Shown here in pieces: positions 17,059 to 25,595 of a stretch of 46,840 nucleotides of DNA. This DNA comes from Paraburkholderia aspalathi (GTDB lineage Bacteria; Pseudomonadota; Gammaproteobacteria; Burkholderiales; Burkholderiaceae): positions 1 through 46,840 of the forward strand of contig NZ_FPBH01000049.1 in NCBI RefSeq assembly GCF_900116445.1, given 5' to 3'. Position numbers and translations under genes: made by a program. The notes beneath the pieces are model-generated. The model did not search any database, was not told the DNA's origin, and worked only from the letters and a program-made list of their open reading frames with translations. The stretch's first letter is position 1, and every line of letters begins with the position of its first letter.

Positions 17059-18123
17059 TCAGCTAACCTCGACTCGCTTGTCTCCGCTGACCATTTCGCC
17101 GATCACGCACGCTTCGTTGAAACCGTCGGCGCGGAACAGGGCGAGCACCTCGTCGACTACTTCCGGCGCGCATGAAACCAGCAGGCCGCCCGAGGTTTGC
17201 GGATCGGTGAGCAGCGTACGGGCCGTCGACGGCAATGAGGAAGGCAAAACAATGTCTTTACCGTATGCGTCCCAGTTGCGCCCGGAAGCGCCAGTAAAAA
17301 TGCCGGCTTCCGCGAAGCTGACCACGTCCGGCAGCCAGGGCAGATCCGCATAGCGCACGCGAGCAGTCAGATTCGATCCGCGCGCCAATTCCAGCGTATG
17401 GCCGAGCAAGCCGAAACCGGTGATATCCGTGAGGGCATGCACGCCGTCGAGCGCGGACAGCGCCGCGCCCGGCCGGTTGAGCTTGGTCGTGGCCGCGATC
17501 ATCGCGGCATAGCCGTTTGAATCGAGCCGGTCTTTTTTCAACGCCGCCGACAGCACGCCCACGCCCAGTGGCTTGCCGAGGATCAGCACGTCGCCCGCGC
17601 GCGCACCGGCATTGCGTTTGACGCGCCGCGGATCGACCACGCCGATCGCAACGAGGCCGTAGATGGGTTCCACCGAATCGATCGAGTGACCGCCGGCGAG
17701 GGGAATGCCGGCTTCGGCGCAGACGGACTCGCCACCCTTTAACACCGCCGCGATCACGTCGTGTGGCAGCACATTGATCGGCATGCCGACGATCGCCAGC
17801 GCCATGATCGGCTTGCCGCCCATGGCGTAGACGTCTGACAGCGCATTGGTTGCGGCGATGCGGCCGAAGTCGAACGGATCGTCGACGATCGGCATGAAGA
17901 AATCGGTGGTGGCGACGATCGCCTGCTCGTCGTTGAGCCGGTAGACGGCGGCGTCGTCGGCGGTATCGTTGCCGACCAGCAGGTCGGGAAAGAACGGCAG
18001 CGGCGCGCTGCGCTTGAGCAGGTCGGCGAGCAGGCCGGGAGCGATCTTGCAGCCGCAGCCGCCGCCGTGCGACAGGCTGGTCAGGCGGGGCGAAGGGTTT
18101 GCGGCGGGGAGGGTGTCGGTCAT
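17059..18123 (-). CDS. selD: Selenophosphate synthase
   Basis: SelD makes selenophosphate from selenide and ATP for both selenocysteine and selenouridine synthesis. The 354-aa protein starts at MTDTLPAANPSPRL; a frame 38 codons longer runs through non-conserved sequence. The catalytic loop is SHGGGCGCKI with Cys23 and Lys26 (Cys17/Lys20 in E. coli), so this SelD uses cysteine, not selenocysteine. Other AIRS-family marks are the metal-binding DDAAVYRL, TTDFFMPIVDDPFDFGRIAA, GGHSIDSVEPIYGLV, DITGFGLLGH and TDPQTSGGLL. It is divergent from fdnG, so selenium donor and selenoprotein genes flank one 254-bp intergenic region. Confidence 0.96.
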   Translation of the reverse strand: MTDTLPAANPSPRLTSLSHGGGCGCKIAPGLLADLLKRSAPLPFFPDLLVGNDTADDAAVYRLNDEQAIVATTDFFMPIVDDPFDFGRIAATNALSDVYAMGGKPIMALAIVGMPINVLPHDVIAAVLKGGESVCAEAGIPLAGGHSIDSVEPIYGLVAIGVVDPRRVKRNAGARAGDVLILGKPLGVGVLSAALKKDRLDSNGYAAMIAATTKLNRPGAALSALDGVHALTDITGFGLLGHTLELARGSNLTARVRYADLPWLPDVVSFAEAGIFTGASGRNWDAYGKDIVLPSSLPSTARTLLTDPQTSGGLLVSCAPEVVDEVLALFRADGFNEACVIGEMVSGDKRVEVS

Positions 18124-18312
18124 GTGTGGCGCGGATTTCAGGCTTCGAATGACCACATTATGGCGGTTGTTCGAGCGCGGCGCAGGATAGCGGCCACCCA
18201 CGGCGTGGGTCGTTGCGGACGCAATCAACTGATGCAAGAGGAATAGTGCTGCTTCCGTTAAACCGGCTGCGGCGCTTCATATTTAACAACTTTAAAGAGA
18301 TGGGCAGTCTGG

Positions 18313-18341
18313 CTGCAGGACTTCATATCGGCCTCTATAAT
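18313..18341 (+). promoter_or_regulatory. Candidate promoter of the formate dehydrogenase operon
   Basis: A perfect TATAAT at 18336-18341 lies 36 bases before the fdnG start. The matching -35 position holds only CTGCAG, a poor box, so activation by a regulator is likely. I see no clear FNR-type TTGAT-N4-ATCAA site or sigma-54 GG/GC pair in the gap. Confidence 0.4.
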
Positions 18342-18377
18342 CGTTATTAGTATCCCAAAAAGAGCCGAGGCCATTAC

Positions 18378-21300
18378 ATGACCCACATGTCCCGGCGACA
18401 GTTTCTGAAGGTCTCCGCCACCACGCTCGCCGGATCAAGTTTGGCCCTCATGGGCTTCTCTCCGGCACCCGCGCTGGCCGAGGTTCGTCAGTACAAACTG
18501 TCGCGCACAACCGAAACCCGCAACACCTGCCCGTACTGTTCGGTGGGCTGCGGCATCCTGATGTACGGACTTGGCGACAACGCCAAGAATGCAAAGTCCA
18601 GCATCATCCACATCGAAGGCGATCCCGATCATCCGGTGAACCGCGGCACGTTGTGCCCGAAGGGCGCAAGCCTGATCGACTTCATTCACAGTCCGAGCCG
18701 TCTGAAGTATCCGGAGTACCGCGCGGCTGGATCAAATGAATGGAAGCGGATTTCCTGGGAAGACGCGCTCGATCGCATCGCCAAACTGATGAAGGAAGAC
18801 CGCGACGCCAATTTCGTCGAGACGACGGAAGACGGCAAGAAGGTCAACCGCTGGCTGACCACCGGCATGCTCGCAGCATCGGCCGGTAGCAATGAAGTGG
18901 GATATTTGACGCACAAGACTGTCCGCAGTCTTGGCATGCTCGCATTCGATAATCAAGCACGTGTTTGACACGGCCCGACGGTGGCAGGTCTTGCCCCGAC
19001 GTTTGGCCGTGGAGCGATGACGAACCATTGGGTCGACATCAAGAACGCGGATGTGATTCTCGTGATGGGCGGCAATGCGGCCGAAGCGCACCCGTGCGGT
19101 TTCAAGTGGGTCACGGAAGCGAAGGCGCATCGCAAGGCAAGGTTGGTCGTGGTCGATCCGCGCTTTACGCGCACGGCCTCGGTCGCGGATTACTACGCGC
19201 AGATTCGAACCGGCTCGGACATTGTGTTCCTGGGCGGGGTGATCAACTATTTGCTCACCAACGACAAGATTCAGCACGAGTACGTCAGGAATTACACGGA
19301 TATGCCGTTCATCGTGCGCGAGGATTTCTCGTTCACGGACGGCCTGTATTCCGGCTACGACGCGGATAAACGCAGCTACGACAAGAGCACGTGGGACTAC
19401 GAGATCGGCGACGACGGTTACGCCAAAATCGACCCGACGCTGCAGCACCCGCGCTGCGTCTACCAGCTGATGAAGCAGCACTACTCGCGCTATACGCCCG
19501 AACAGGTCGAACGGACCTGCGGTACGCCGAAGGAAAAATTCCTCAAGGTGTGCGAGATGCTGGCGTCCACAGCTGTCCCGGGGCGTGCCGGCACGATCCT
19601 GTACGCGCTCGGCTGGACGCATCACTCGATCGGCGCGCAGATCATCCGCACCGGCGCGATGGTGCAATTGCTGCTGGGCAACATCGGCATTGCGGGCGGC
19701 GGCATGAACGCGCTGCGCGGTCACTCGAACATTCAGGGTTTGACCGACCTGGGTTTGATGTCGAACCTGTTACCGGGCTACATGACGCTGCCGATGGAAG
19801 GCGAGCAGGACTTCGACGCCTTCATCAAGAAGCGCGCGAGCCAGCCGTTGCGGCCGAACCAGTTGAGCTACTGGCGCAACTACCGCGCGTTTCACGTCAG
19901 CTTTATGAAGTCGTGGTGGGGCGATAACTCGACCGCCGAGAACAACTTCGGCTACGACTATCTGCCGAAGCTCGATAAGTCATACGACATGCTGCAGGTC
20001 TTCGAGCTGATGAATCAAGGCAAGATGACCGGCTACATCGCGCAGGGCTTCAACCCGCTCGCCGCGGCGCCGAACAAGGCGAAGATCGGCGCGAGTCTGG
20101 CCAAGTTGAAGTGGCTTGTCATCATGGATCCGCTCGCTACTGAAACTTCGGAGTTCTGGAAGAACTTCGGCGAGTTCAACGACGTGGATCCGTCGACGAT
20201 TCAAACGGAAGTGTTCCGTCTGCCCACCACGTGTTTCGCCGAGGAACGCGGCTCGCTGGTCAGTTCCAGCCGCGTGCTGCAGTGGCACTGGCAGGGCGCT
20301 GACGGCCCGGGCGAAGCGAAGAGCGACCTCGAGATCATGTCGGGGCTGTGGCTGCGCATTCGTAGGGCTTATAAGGAGAACGGCGGCAAGTATCCCGATC
20401 CGATTCTCAACATGAGCTGGCCTTACTCCGATCCGGAAAGCCCGACGCCTGAAGAAATCGCCATGGAGTTCAACGGCAAGGCCCTCGCCGATGTGACCGA
20501 CGCTACCGACAAAACCAAGGTGCTCGCGAAGAAAGGCGAGCAGCTGGCGGGCTTCGCGCAGCTTCGCGACGACGGCAGTACTGCGAGCGGTTGCTGGATT
20601 TTCTGCGGTGCGTGGACTCAGGCGGGCAACCAGATGGGCCGTCGCGACAACTCGGACCCGACCGGCATAGGCAATACGTTGAACTGGGCATGGGCGTGGC
20701 CTGCGAACCGGCGGATTCTGTACAACCGCGCTTCCTGCGACGCCAGCGGCAAACCGTTCGACTCCACGCGCAAGCTGATCGCGTGGAACGGCAAGACGTG
20801 GAGCGGTGCCGACATTCCCGACTTCAAGGTGGATGAGCCGCCTGAAAACGGCATGAATCCGTTCATCATGAATGCGGAGGGCGTGGCGCGCTTCTTCTCG
20901 CGCGACGGTCTGGTGGAAGGGCCATTCCCCGAGCACTACGAACCGTTTGAAACGCCGCTCGGCTATAACCCGCTGCATCCGGATAACAAGGCGGTCGTCA
21001 GCAGTCCGGCGGCGCGCGTGTTCCCGGACGATCGGGCCGCCTTCGGCACGCATGAGAATTTCCCGCATACGGCCACCACGTATCGTCTGACCGAGCATTT
21101 CCACTACTGGACCAAGCACGCGCGTTTGAACGCGATTGTGCAGCCGCAGCAGTTCGTGGAGATCGGCGAAGATCTGGCGAAGGAAGTGGGCGTGGTCGCG
21201 GGGGATCGTGTGAAGGTGTCGTCCAATCGCGGGCACATCATCGCCGTGGCGCTCGTCACCAAGCGGATCAAACCGTTGATGATCGAAGGGAAAAAGGTCC

Positions 21301-21446
21301 AGACGGTCGGCTTGCCCTTGCATTGGGGCTTCAAGGGGCTCGCGAAACCGGGCTATCTCGTCAATACGCTGACGCCCTCCGTGGGCGACGGGAATTCGCA
21401 AACACCGGAATTCAAGTCGTTCCTCGTCAAGGTCGAAAAGGCATAA
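18378..21446 (+). CDS. fdnG: Formate dehydrogenase-N/O major subunit, selenoprotein (internal TGA = Sec197)
   Basis: The catalytic alpha subunit of the membrane-bound respiratory formate dehydrogenase, 1022 residues when the in-frame TGA at 18966 is read as selenocysteine. It oxidises formate in the periplasm with a molybdenum or tungsten bis-guanine-dinucleotide cofactor. MSRRQFLKVSATTLAG at the N-terminus is a Tat signal. A 4Fe-4S cluster is bound by Cys51, Cys54, Cys58 and Cys93 (CPYCSVGCG ... TLCPKGA). The TGA stands in NQARV-U-HGPTVAGLAPTF, the exact context of Sec196 in E. coli FdnG, and a SECIS hairpin follows. A GAGG box 7 bases before the ATG supports the start. Conventional gene calling would split it into a 196-aa and an ~820-aa protein. 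The fdoG name would be equally valid. Confidence 0.96.
18966..19001 (+). promoter_or_regulatory. Bacterial SECIS element of fdnG
   Basis: Starting 11 bases after the TGA, the stem GG-T-GGCA pairs with TGCC-CC (18980-18986 with 18992-18997). It has a bulged T at 18982 and the five-base apical loop GGTCT (18987-18991). The bulged U and GGUCU loop are the SelB-binding determinants known from E. coli fdhF and fdnG. The element lies inside the coding frame, as usual in bacteria. Confidence 0.9.
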
Positions 21447-21455
21447 GGAAAAGAG

Positions 21456-22388
21456 ATGGCACTGCAATCACTGGATATCAAACGCCTCTCGGCCACGACC
21501 TTGCCTGAACCGCAAGTGCGTGAGCCGGTGACGGGCACGGTCGCCAAGCTCATCGACGTATCGAAGTGCATTGGCTGCAAGGCGTGTCAGACGGCCTGCA
21601 TGGAGTGGAACGATCTGCGCGACGAGATCGGTACCACGACCGGCATCTATGACAACCCGCGCGATCTGTCTGAGCATTCGTGGACCGTCATGCGGTTCTC
21701 GGAGTACGAGAACACCGAAGGCGATCTCGAGTGGCTGATCCGCAAGGACGGCTGCATGCACTGCGAGGATCCGGGCTGTCTGAAGGCCTGCCCCTCGCCG
21801 GGCGCGATCGTGCAGTACACGAACGGCATCGTGGATTTTCACGAGGAAAACTGCATCGGCTGCGGCTATTGCGTAACCGGCTGCCCGTTCAACGTGCCGC
21901 GTATTTCGAAGAAGGACAACCGTGCGTACAAGTGCACGCTGTGTTCGGACCGCGTGGCTGTCGGTCAGGAGCCGGCGTGCGTGAAGACCTGCCCGACTGG
22001 CGCGATCATGTTCGGCACCAAGGAGGACATGAAGCAGCAGGCGGCGGATCGGATTGTCGATCTGAAGGAGCGCGGTTTCCAGAACGCCGGTTTATACGAT
22101 CCTGCCGGCGTGGGCGGCACGCACGTGATGTACGTGCTGCATCACGCCGACAAAGCCAACCTGTATCACGGCTTGCCGCAGAATCCGAAAATCAGCGTGA
22201 TGGTTTCTCTGTGGAAAGGTCTGGCGAAACCGCTGGCGCTGGCAGGTATCGCGTTTGCTGCGGTGGCAGGGTTCTTCCATTACACCCGTGTCGGTCCGAA
22301 CGAGGTGACGGAGGCGGAAGAAGCCGAAGCACAGCACGAAGCTGACGAAGCACGCCGTTCGCGGGAGGCATCCGATGAAGCACGCTGA
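21456..22388 (+). CDS. fdnH: Formate dehydrogenase iron-sulfur (beta) subunit
   Basis: The electron-transfer subunit linking the catalytic subunit to cytochrome b, 310 aa. Four ferredoxin-like Cys clusters are visible: CIGCKACQTACMEWN, CMHCEDPGCLKACPSPGA, CIGCGYCVTGCPFNVP and CTLCSDRVAVGQEPACVKTCP. They coordinate four 4Fe-4S clusters. A single C-terminal membrane helix (GLAKPLALAGIAFAAVAGFF) anchors the protein and is followed by an acidic Glu/Ala-rich tail. It starts 9 bases after fdnG, and its end overlaps the next gene by 14 bases, a compact operon. Confidence 0.95.
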   Translation: MALQSLDIKRLSATTLPEPQVREPVTGTVAKLIDVSKCIGCKACQTACMEWNDLRDEIGTTTGIYDNPRDLSEHSWTVMRFSEYENTEGDLEWLIRKDGCMHCEDPGCLKACPSPGAIVQYTNGIVDFHEENCIGCGYCVTGCPFNVPRISKKDNRAYKCTLCSDRVAVGQEPACVKTCPTGAIMFGTKEDMKQQAADRIVDLKERGFQNAGLYDPAGVGGTHVMYVLHHADKANLYHGLPQNPKISVMVSLWKGLAKPLALAGIAFAAVAGFFHYTRVGPNEVTEAEEAEAQHEADEARRSREASDEAR

Positions 22389-23040
22389 AAATCATGAGCA
22401 CGTTGTGCTGAAAGACGTGAAGGGCAACAGCCTGATCCAGCGCTACACGCCGAATGAACGGACGAATCACTGGATCACTGCTATCACGTTCGTTCTGCTG
22501 GCGCTCTCCGGTCTCGCCATGTTTCATCCGGCGATGTCGTGGCTATACGCGATCTTCGGCGGCGGGCAATGGACGCGGATTCTGCATCCATTTGTCGGCT
22601 GTGTGATGTTCCTGTCGTTCCTGATTCTTGCGTTGCGTTTCTGGCATCACAACTATCTGGACAAAGCCGACATCCAGTGGATGAAGCAGATCGACGACGT
22701 GCTCAACAATCGTGAGGAAAAACTCCCTGCGATTGGGAAATACAACGCCGGTCAAAAGCTGCTATTTTTCACTATGGTGATTTGCCTGCTGCTGTTGCTG
22801 GCGAGCGGCATTGTGATCTGGCGGCGCTATTTCTCGTTCTATTTTCCGATCGAGATCATTCGCCTCGCGGTGCTGGTTCATGCTGCGGCTGCGTTCGTGC
22901 TGATCGTCGGCATCGTCGTGCATATTTATGCGGCGTTGTGGATCAAGGGCTCGATCGGTGCGATGACGCGCGGTACAGTGACCTACGGTTGGGCGAGAAA
23001 GCATCATCCGAACTGGTTCAAGGAAATCATCGGCAAGTAG
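22375..23040 (+). CDS. fdnI: Formate dehydrogenase cytochrome b556 (gamma) subunit
   Basis: The membrane quinone-reducing subunit, 221 aa, four hydrophobic helices, passing electrons from FdnH to quinone at the inner face. Heme-ligand histidines are expected in the first helix region (RYTPNERTNHWITAITFVLL), HPFVGCVMFLSF and the last helices (AVLVHAAAAFVLIVGIVVHI). The length fits FdnI/FdoI. It overlaps fdnH by 14 bases and is followed by a strong terminator-like structure before fdhE. Confidence 0.94.
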   Translation: MKHAENHEHVVLKDVKGNSLIQRYTPNERTNHWITAITFVLLALSGLAMFHPAMSWLYAIFGGGQWTRILHPFVGCVMFLSFLILALRFWHHNYLDKADIQWMKQIDDVLNNREEKLPAIGKYNAGQKLLFFTMVICLLLLLASGIVIWRRYFSFYFPIEIIRLAVLVHAAAAFVLIVGIVVHIYAALWIKGSIGAMTRGTVTYGWARKHHPNWFKEIIGK

Positions 23041-23052
23041 GAACGGCAACAA

Positions 23053-23124
23053 GCGTGGCGCAGCTTGCCACGCACCCCGAGCCGCCGCCCCTGTTCGACG
23101 AACTGCGGCGGCTCTTCAGTTTTT
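23053..23124 (+). terminator. Two tandem hairpins with T-run between fdnI and fdhE
   Basis: GCGTGGC/GCCACGC (23053-23073) is followed by a 10-bp stem GAGCCGCCGC/GCGGCGGCTC (23079-23114) and, after six bases, TTTTT. It looks like an intrinsic terminator or attenuator that would lower expression of fdhE-selA-selB relative to the structural subunits. Confidence 0.7.
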
Positions 23125-23149
23125 AGCGCAGTTTTCAGAGGTCGATACT

Positions 23150-24148
23150 TTGGTTCAACGCATTCTTGAGGCCGGCGATATCGAATCGCTCGACCACACG
23201 GCGATTCCCCGCATCCGTACGCCGGAACGGCTGGCGGTCTTTTCGGCGCGCGCCGCGCGGCTGCGCCAACTGGCGGCGCTCAGCAATCCGATCGCCGGCT
23301 ATTTGCGTCTGATGGCTGTGCTGGCGGACGCGCAGCAAGCCGTGATCACCGGCTTCAAGGCAAAGCCGCCCAGCGCCGAGTTGATCGCGAGTGCACAGCA
23401 GCATTCCATGCCGCTGATTCCAGCGCTTTCCGGCGTGCGCGATCCCGCGTGGCACGAGGTTTTGCTGCATCTGCTCGACAAGGTGCAGGCCGCCGGCCCG
23501 CTTACACCGCCGCTAGAAGCGCTCATTGAAAAGCAGCGAACGCTGGATCAGGCCACGCTCGACACCCAGGCCGACGCGATCTTCGCGCAGCGCTTCGAGG
23601 AAGTCGATCCGGCGAGCGCGCCGTTCATCATGGCGGCGCTGCAAGTCGTATGGACCGACCTTGCTGCCGACATCGACAAGCGCGAGGTGCCGTACATCGA
23701 GACGCTGGGCTTGTGTCCGGTGTGTGGATCGCATCCGGTGGCAAGCATGGTGCGCGTGGGCGGTGCGTACGACAATTACCGTTACCTGCAATGCGGCCTG
23801 TGTGCGACGGAGTGGCACATGGTCCGCGCGAAATGCTCGAACTGCGATTCGACCAAAGGCATTGCCTATCACGCTGTCGGCTCGCAGGACGCCGACGAGG
23901 CCACGCGAGAAGCCGATTCGAAGAATGCGTCCTTGAAGGCGGAGTCGTGCGACGAATGCCATACTTACCGGAAGATCGGCATCCAGTCGAAGGACTACGA
24001 TTTCGAACCGTTCGCGGACGATCTCGCCAGTCTCACGCTGGACCTGCTGATGGGAGCGGAAGGTTACCGGCGCGCGTCGCCGCATCCGTGGCTCTGGCCG
24101 GAACAGGCCGAACCTGCGGCTGATGATTCTTCCGGCGAGTCCGACTGA
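23150..24148 (+). CDS. fdhE: Formate dehydrogenase accessory protein FdhE
   Basis: A cytoplasmic chaperone needed for assembly of respiratory formate dehydrogenases, acting on the catalytic subunit before Tat export. 332 aa with the family's four zinc-type Cys pairs: CPVCGSHP, CGLCATEW, CSNCDST and CDECHTYRK. The last three are close together in residues ~205-280. I use the TTG start, with GAGG eight bases upstream; no ATG fits the N-terminal homology. It lies between the fdn structural genes and selA. Confidence 0.93.
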   Translation: MVQRILEAGDIESLDHTAIPRIRTPERLAVFSARAARLRQLAALSNPIAGYLRLMAVLADAQQAVITGFKAKPPSAELIASAQQHSMPLIPALSGVRDPAWHEVLLHLLDKVQAAGPLTPPLEALIEKQRTLDQATLDTQADAIFAQRFEEVDPASAPFIMAALQVVWTDLAADIDKREVPYIETLGLCPVCGSHPVASMVRVGGAYDNYRYLQCGLCATEWHMVRAKCSNCDSTKGIAYHAVGSQDADEATREADSKNASLKAESCDECHTYRKIGIQSKDYDFEPFADDLASLTLDLLMGAEGYRRASPHPWLWPEQAEPAADDSSGESD

Positions 24149-24164
24149 GAATGAGGATTGCCTC

Positions 24165-25595
24165 GTGAGCGATGTAACCGGCTCTGAATTGCGGGCGCTG
24201 ATGGCGCGTGTGCCGTCGGTAGAAAAGGTGATGGCGTCGGCCGAGTTTGCGCCGTTGCTAACCGAGTTCGGCCGTACTCAGGTGTTGGGTGCTCTGCGTG
24301 ACGCACTCGACGCCTGGCGCGTCAGCGCGCAGTCCGGCGATGCGTCGGTGAGCGCGCTCGATATCGCGCAACTACAGGTCACCGTCGAGGCCACGCTGCG
24401 CCGCCGCAACGCGGCCCGCTTGCGCAGCGTCTTCAATCTGACCGGCACCGTGCTGCATACCAATCTCGGCCGCGCATTGCTGCCCGACGAAGCGGTGCAA
24501 GCCGTCATGAAGGCGCTCACGCAACCGGCCAACCTCGAGTTCGATCTCGGCACCGGCAAGCGCGGTGATCGCGACGACCTGATCGACGAACTCATCTGCG
24601 AACTGACAGGGGCCGAAGCGGCTACCGTCGTCAACAATAATGCCGCGGCAGTGTTGCTTACGTTGTCCGCATTGGCGTCGAAGAAAGAAGTGATCGTGTC
24701 GCGTGGCGAGCTGGTTGAAATCGGCGGCGCGTTTCGCATTCCCGACATCATGAACCGTGCGGGCGCGAAGTTGCGCGAAGTCGGCACCACCAACCGTACG
24801 CATCTGAAGGACTACGACGAAGCGATCAGTCCGCAGACTGCGCTGTTGATGAAAGTCCACACGAGCAATTACGCGATCAGCGGATTCACCAAAGAGGTCG
24901 CGGTCGACGCCATCGCGCCGCTTGCCCACACGCGCGGTCTTGCCGTGGCGGTGGACCTCGGTAGCGGCACGCTGGTCGATCTGACGCAATGGGGCTTGCC
25001 GCGTGAGACGACCGTGCGCGAAACCATCGAAGCCGGTGCCGACCTCGTCACGTTCAGCGGTGACAAGCTGCTTGGCGGCCCACAGGCGGGGTTGATCGTC
25101 GGCCGGCGTGATCTGATTGCCAAGATCAAGAAGCATCCCCTCAAGCGCGCGCTGCGGGTCGGCAAACTGACGCTCGCGGCATTGGAGCCCGTGCTGCAGA
25201 TGTATCGCGCGCCGGAAAAACTCGCTGAGCGGCTGACCACGCTGCGTTTGCTTACGCGACCGGGCGACGATATCCGGCTCACCGCGGAGCGGGTGCAGCC
25301 TGCGTTGCAGCGTGTGGCCGGCGATCGCTACGTCGTCGTGGCCGAGCCCATGTTCAGTCAGATAGGCAGCGGCGCATTGCCTGTCGATGTGCTGCCGAGC
25401 TACGGTCTTGTCGTCAGGACCGCCGACGGCAAGCGCAGCGGCCGTCAGTTGCTCGCGCTCGAGAAGCGCTTGCGTGAGATGGCGCGGCCGGTCATCGGCC
25501 GGATTGCAGACGATGCGTTGCGTCTCGATCTGCGCTGTCTCGAAGCCGCCGATGAAGCGCAGTTGATCGAGCAACTGAAGGACGTGCAGGCATGA
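24165..25595 (+). CDS. selA: L-seryl-tRNA(Sec) selenium transferase
   Basis: SelA converts seryl-tRNA(Sec) to selenocysteyl-tRNA(Sec) using selenophosphate. It is a PLP enzyme of 476 aa from the GTG start, which has GAGG 8 bases upstream; a longer ATG start within the end of fdhE is less likely. The PLP lysine is Lys301 in TFSGDKLLGGPQAG. Other family marks are NLTGTVLHTNLGRALL, LVEIGGAFRIPDIM and GTTNRTHLKDY. Its last bases overlap the selB start (ATGA), giving translational coupling. Confidence 0.95.
   Translation: MSDVTGSELRALMARVPSVEKVMASAEFAPLLTEFGRTQVLGALRDALDAWRVSAQSGDASVSALDIAQLQVTVEATLRRRNAARLRSVFNLTGTVLHTNLGRALLPDEAVQAVMKALTQPANLEFDLGTGKRGDRDDLIDELICELTGAEAATVVNNNAAAVLLTLSALASKKEVIVSRGELVEIGGAFRIPDIMNRAGAKLREVGTTNRTHLKDYDEAISPQTALLMKVHTSNYAISGFTKEVAVDAIAPLAHTRGLAVAVDLGSGTLVDLTQWGLPRETTVRETIEAGADLVTFSGDKLLGGPQAGLIVGRRDLIAKIKKHPLKRALRVGKLTLAALEPVLQMYRAPEKLAERLTTLRLLTRPGDDIRLTAERVQPALQRVAGDRYVVVAEPMFSQIGSGALPVDVLPSYGLVVRTADGKRSGRQLLALEKRLREMARPVIGRIADDALRLDLRCLEAADEAQLIEQLKDVQA

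Noticed and set aside
18378..18968. A separate short 196-aa gene followed by a second gene starting at 18981
   Set aside because: The TGA sits at the exact selenocysteine position of FdnG with a SECIS behind it, and the frame and homology continue without a gap.
19980..21467. A 495-codon minus-strand frame opposite fdnG
   Set aside because: A shadow of the formate dehydrogenase gene; the translation shows no domain.
24372..25574. A 400-codon minus-strand frame opposite selA
   Set aside because: Antisense shadow of selA, which has all family motifs.
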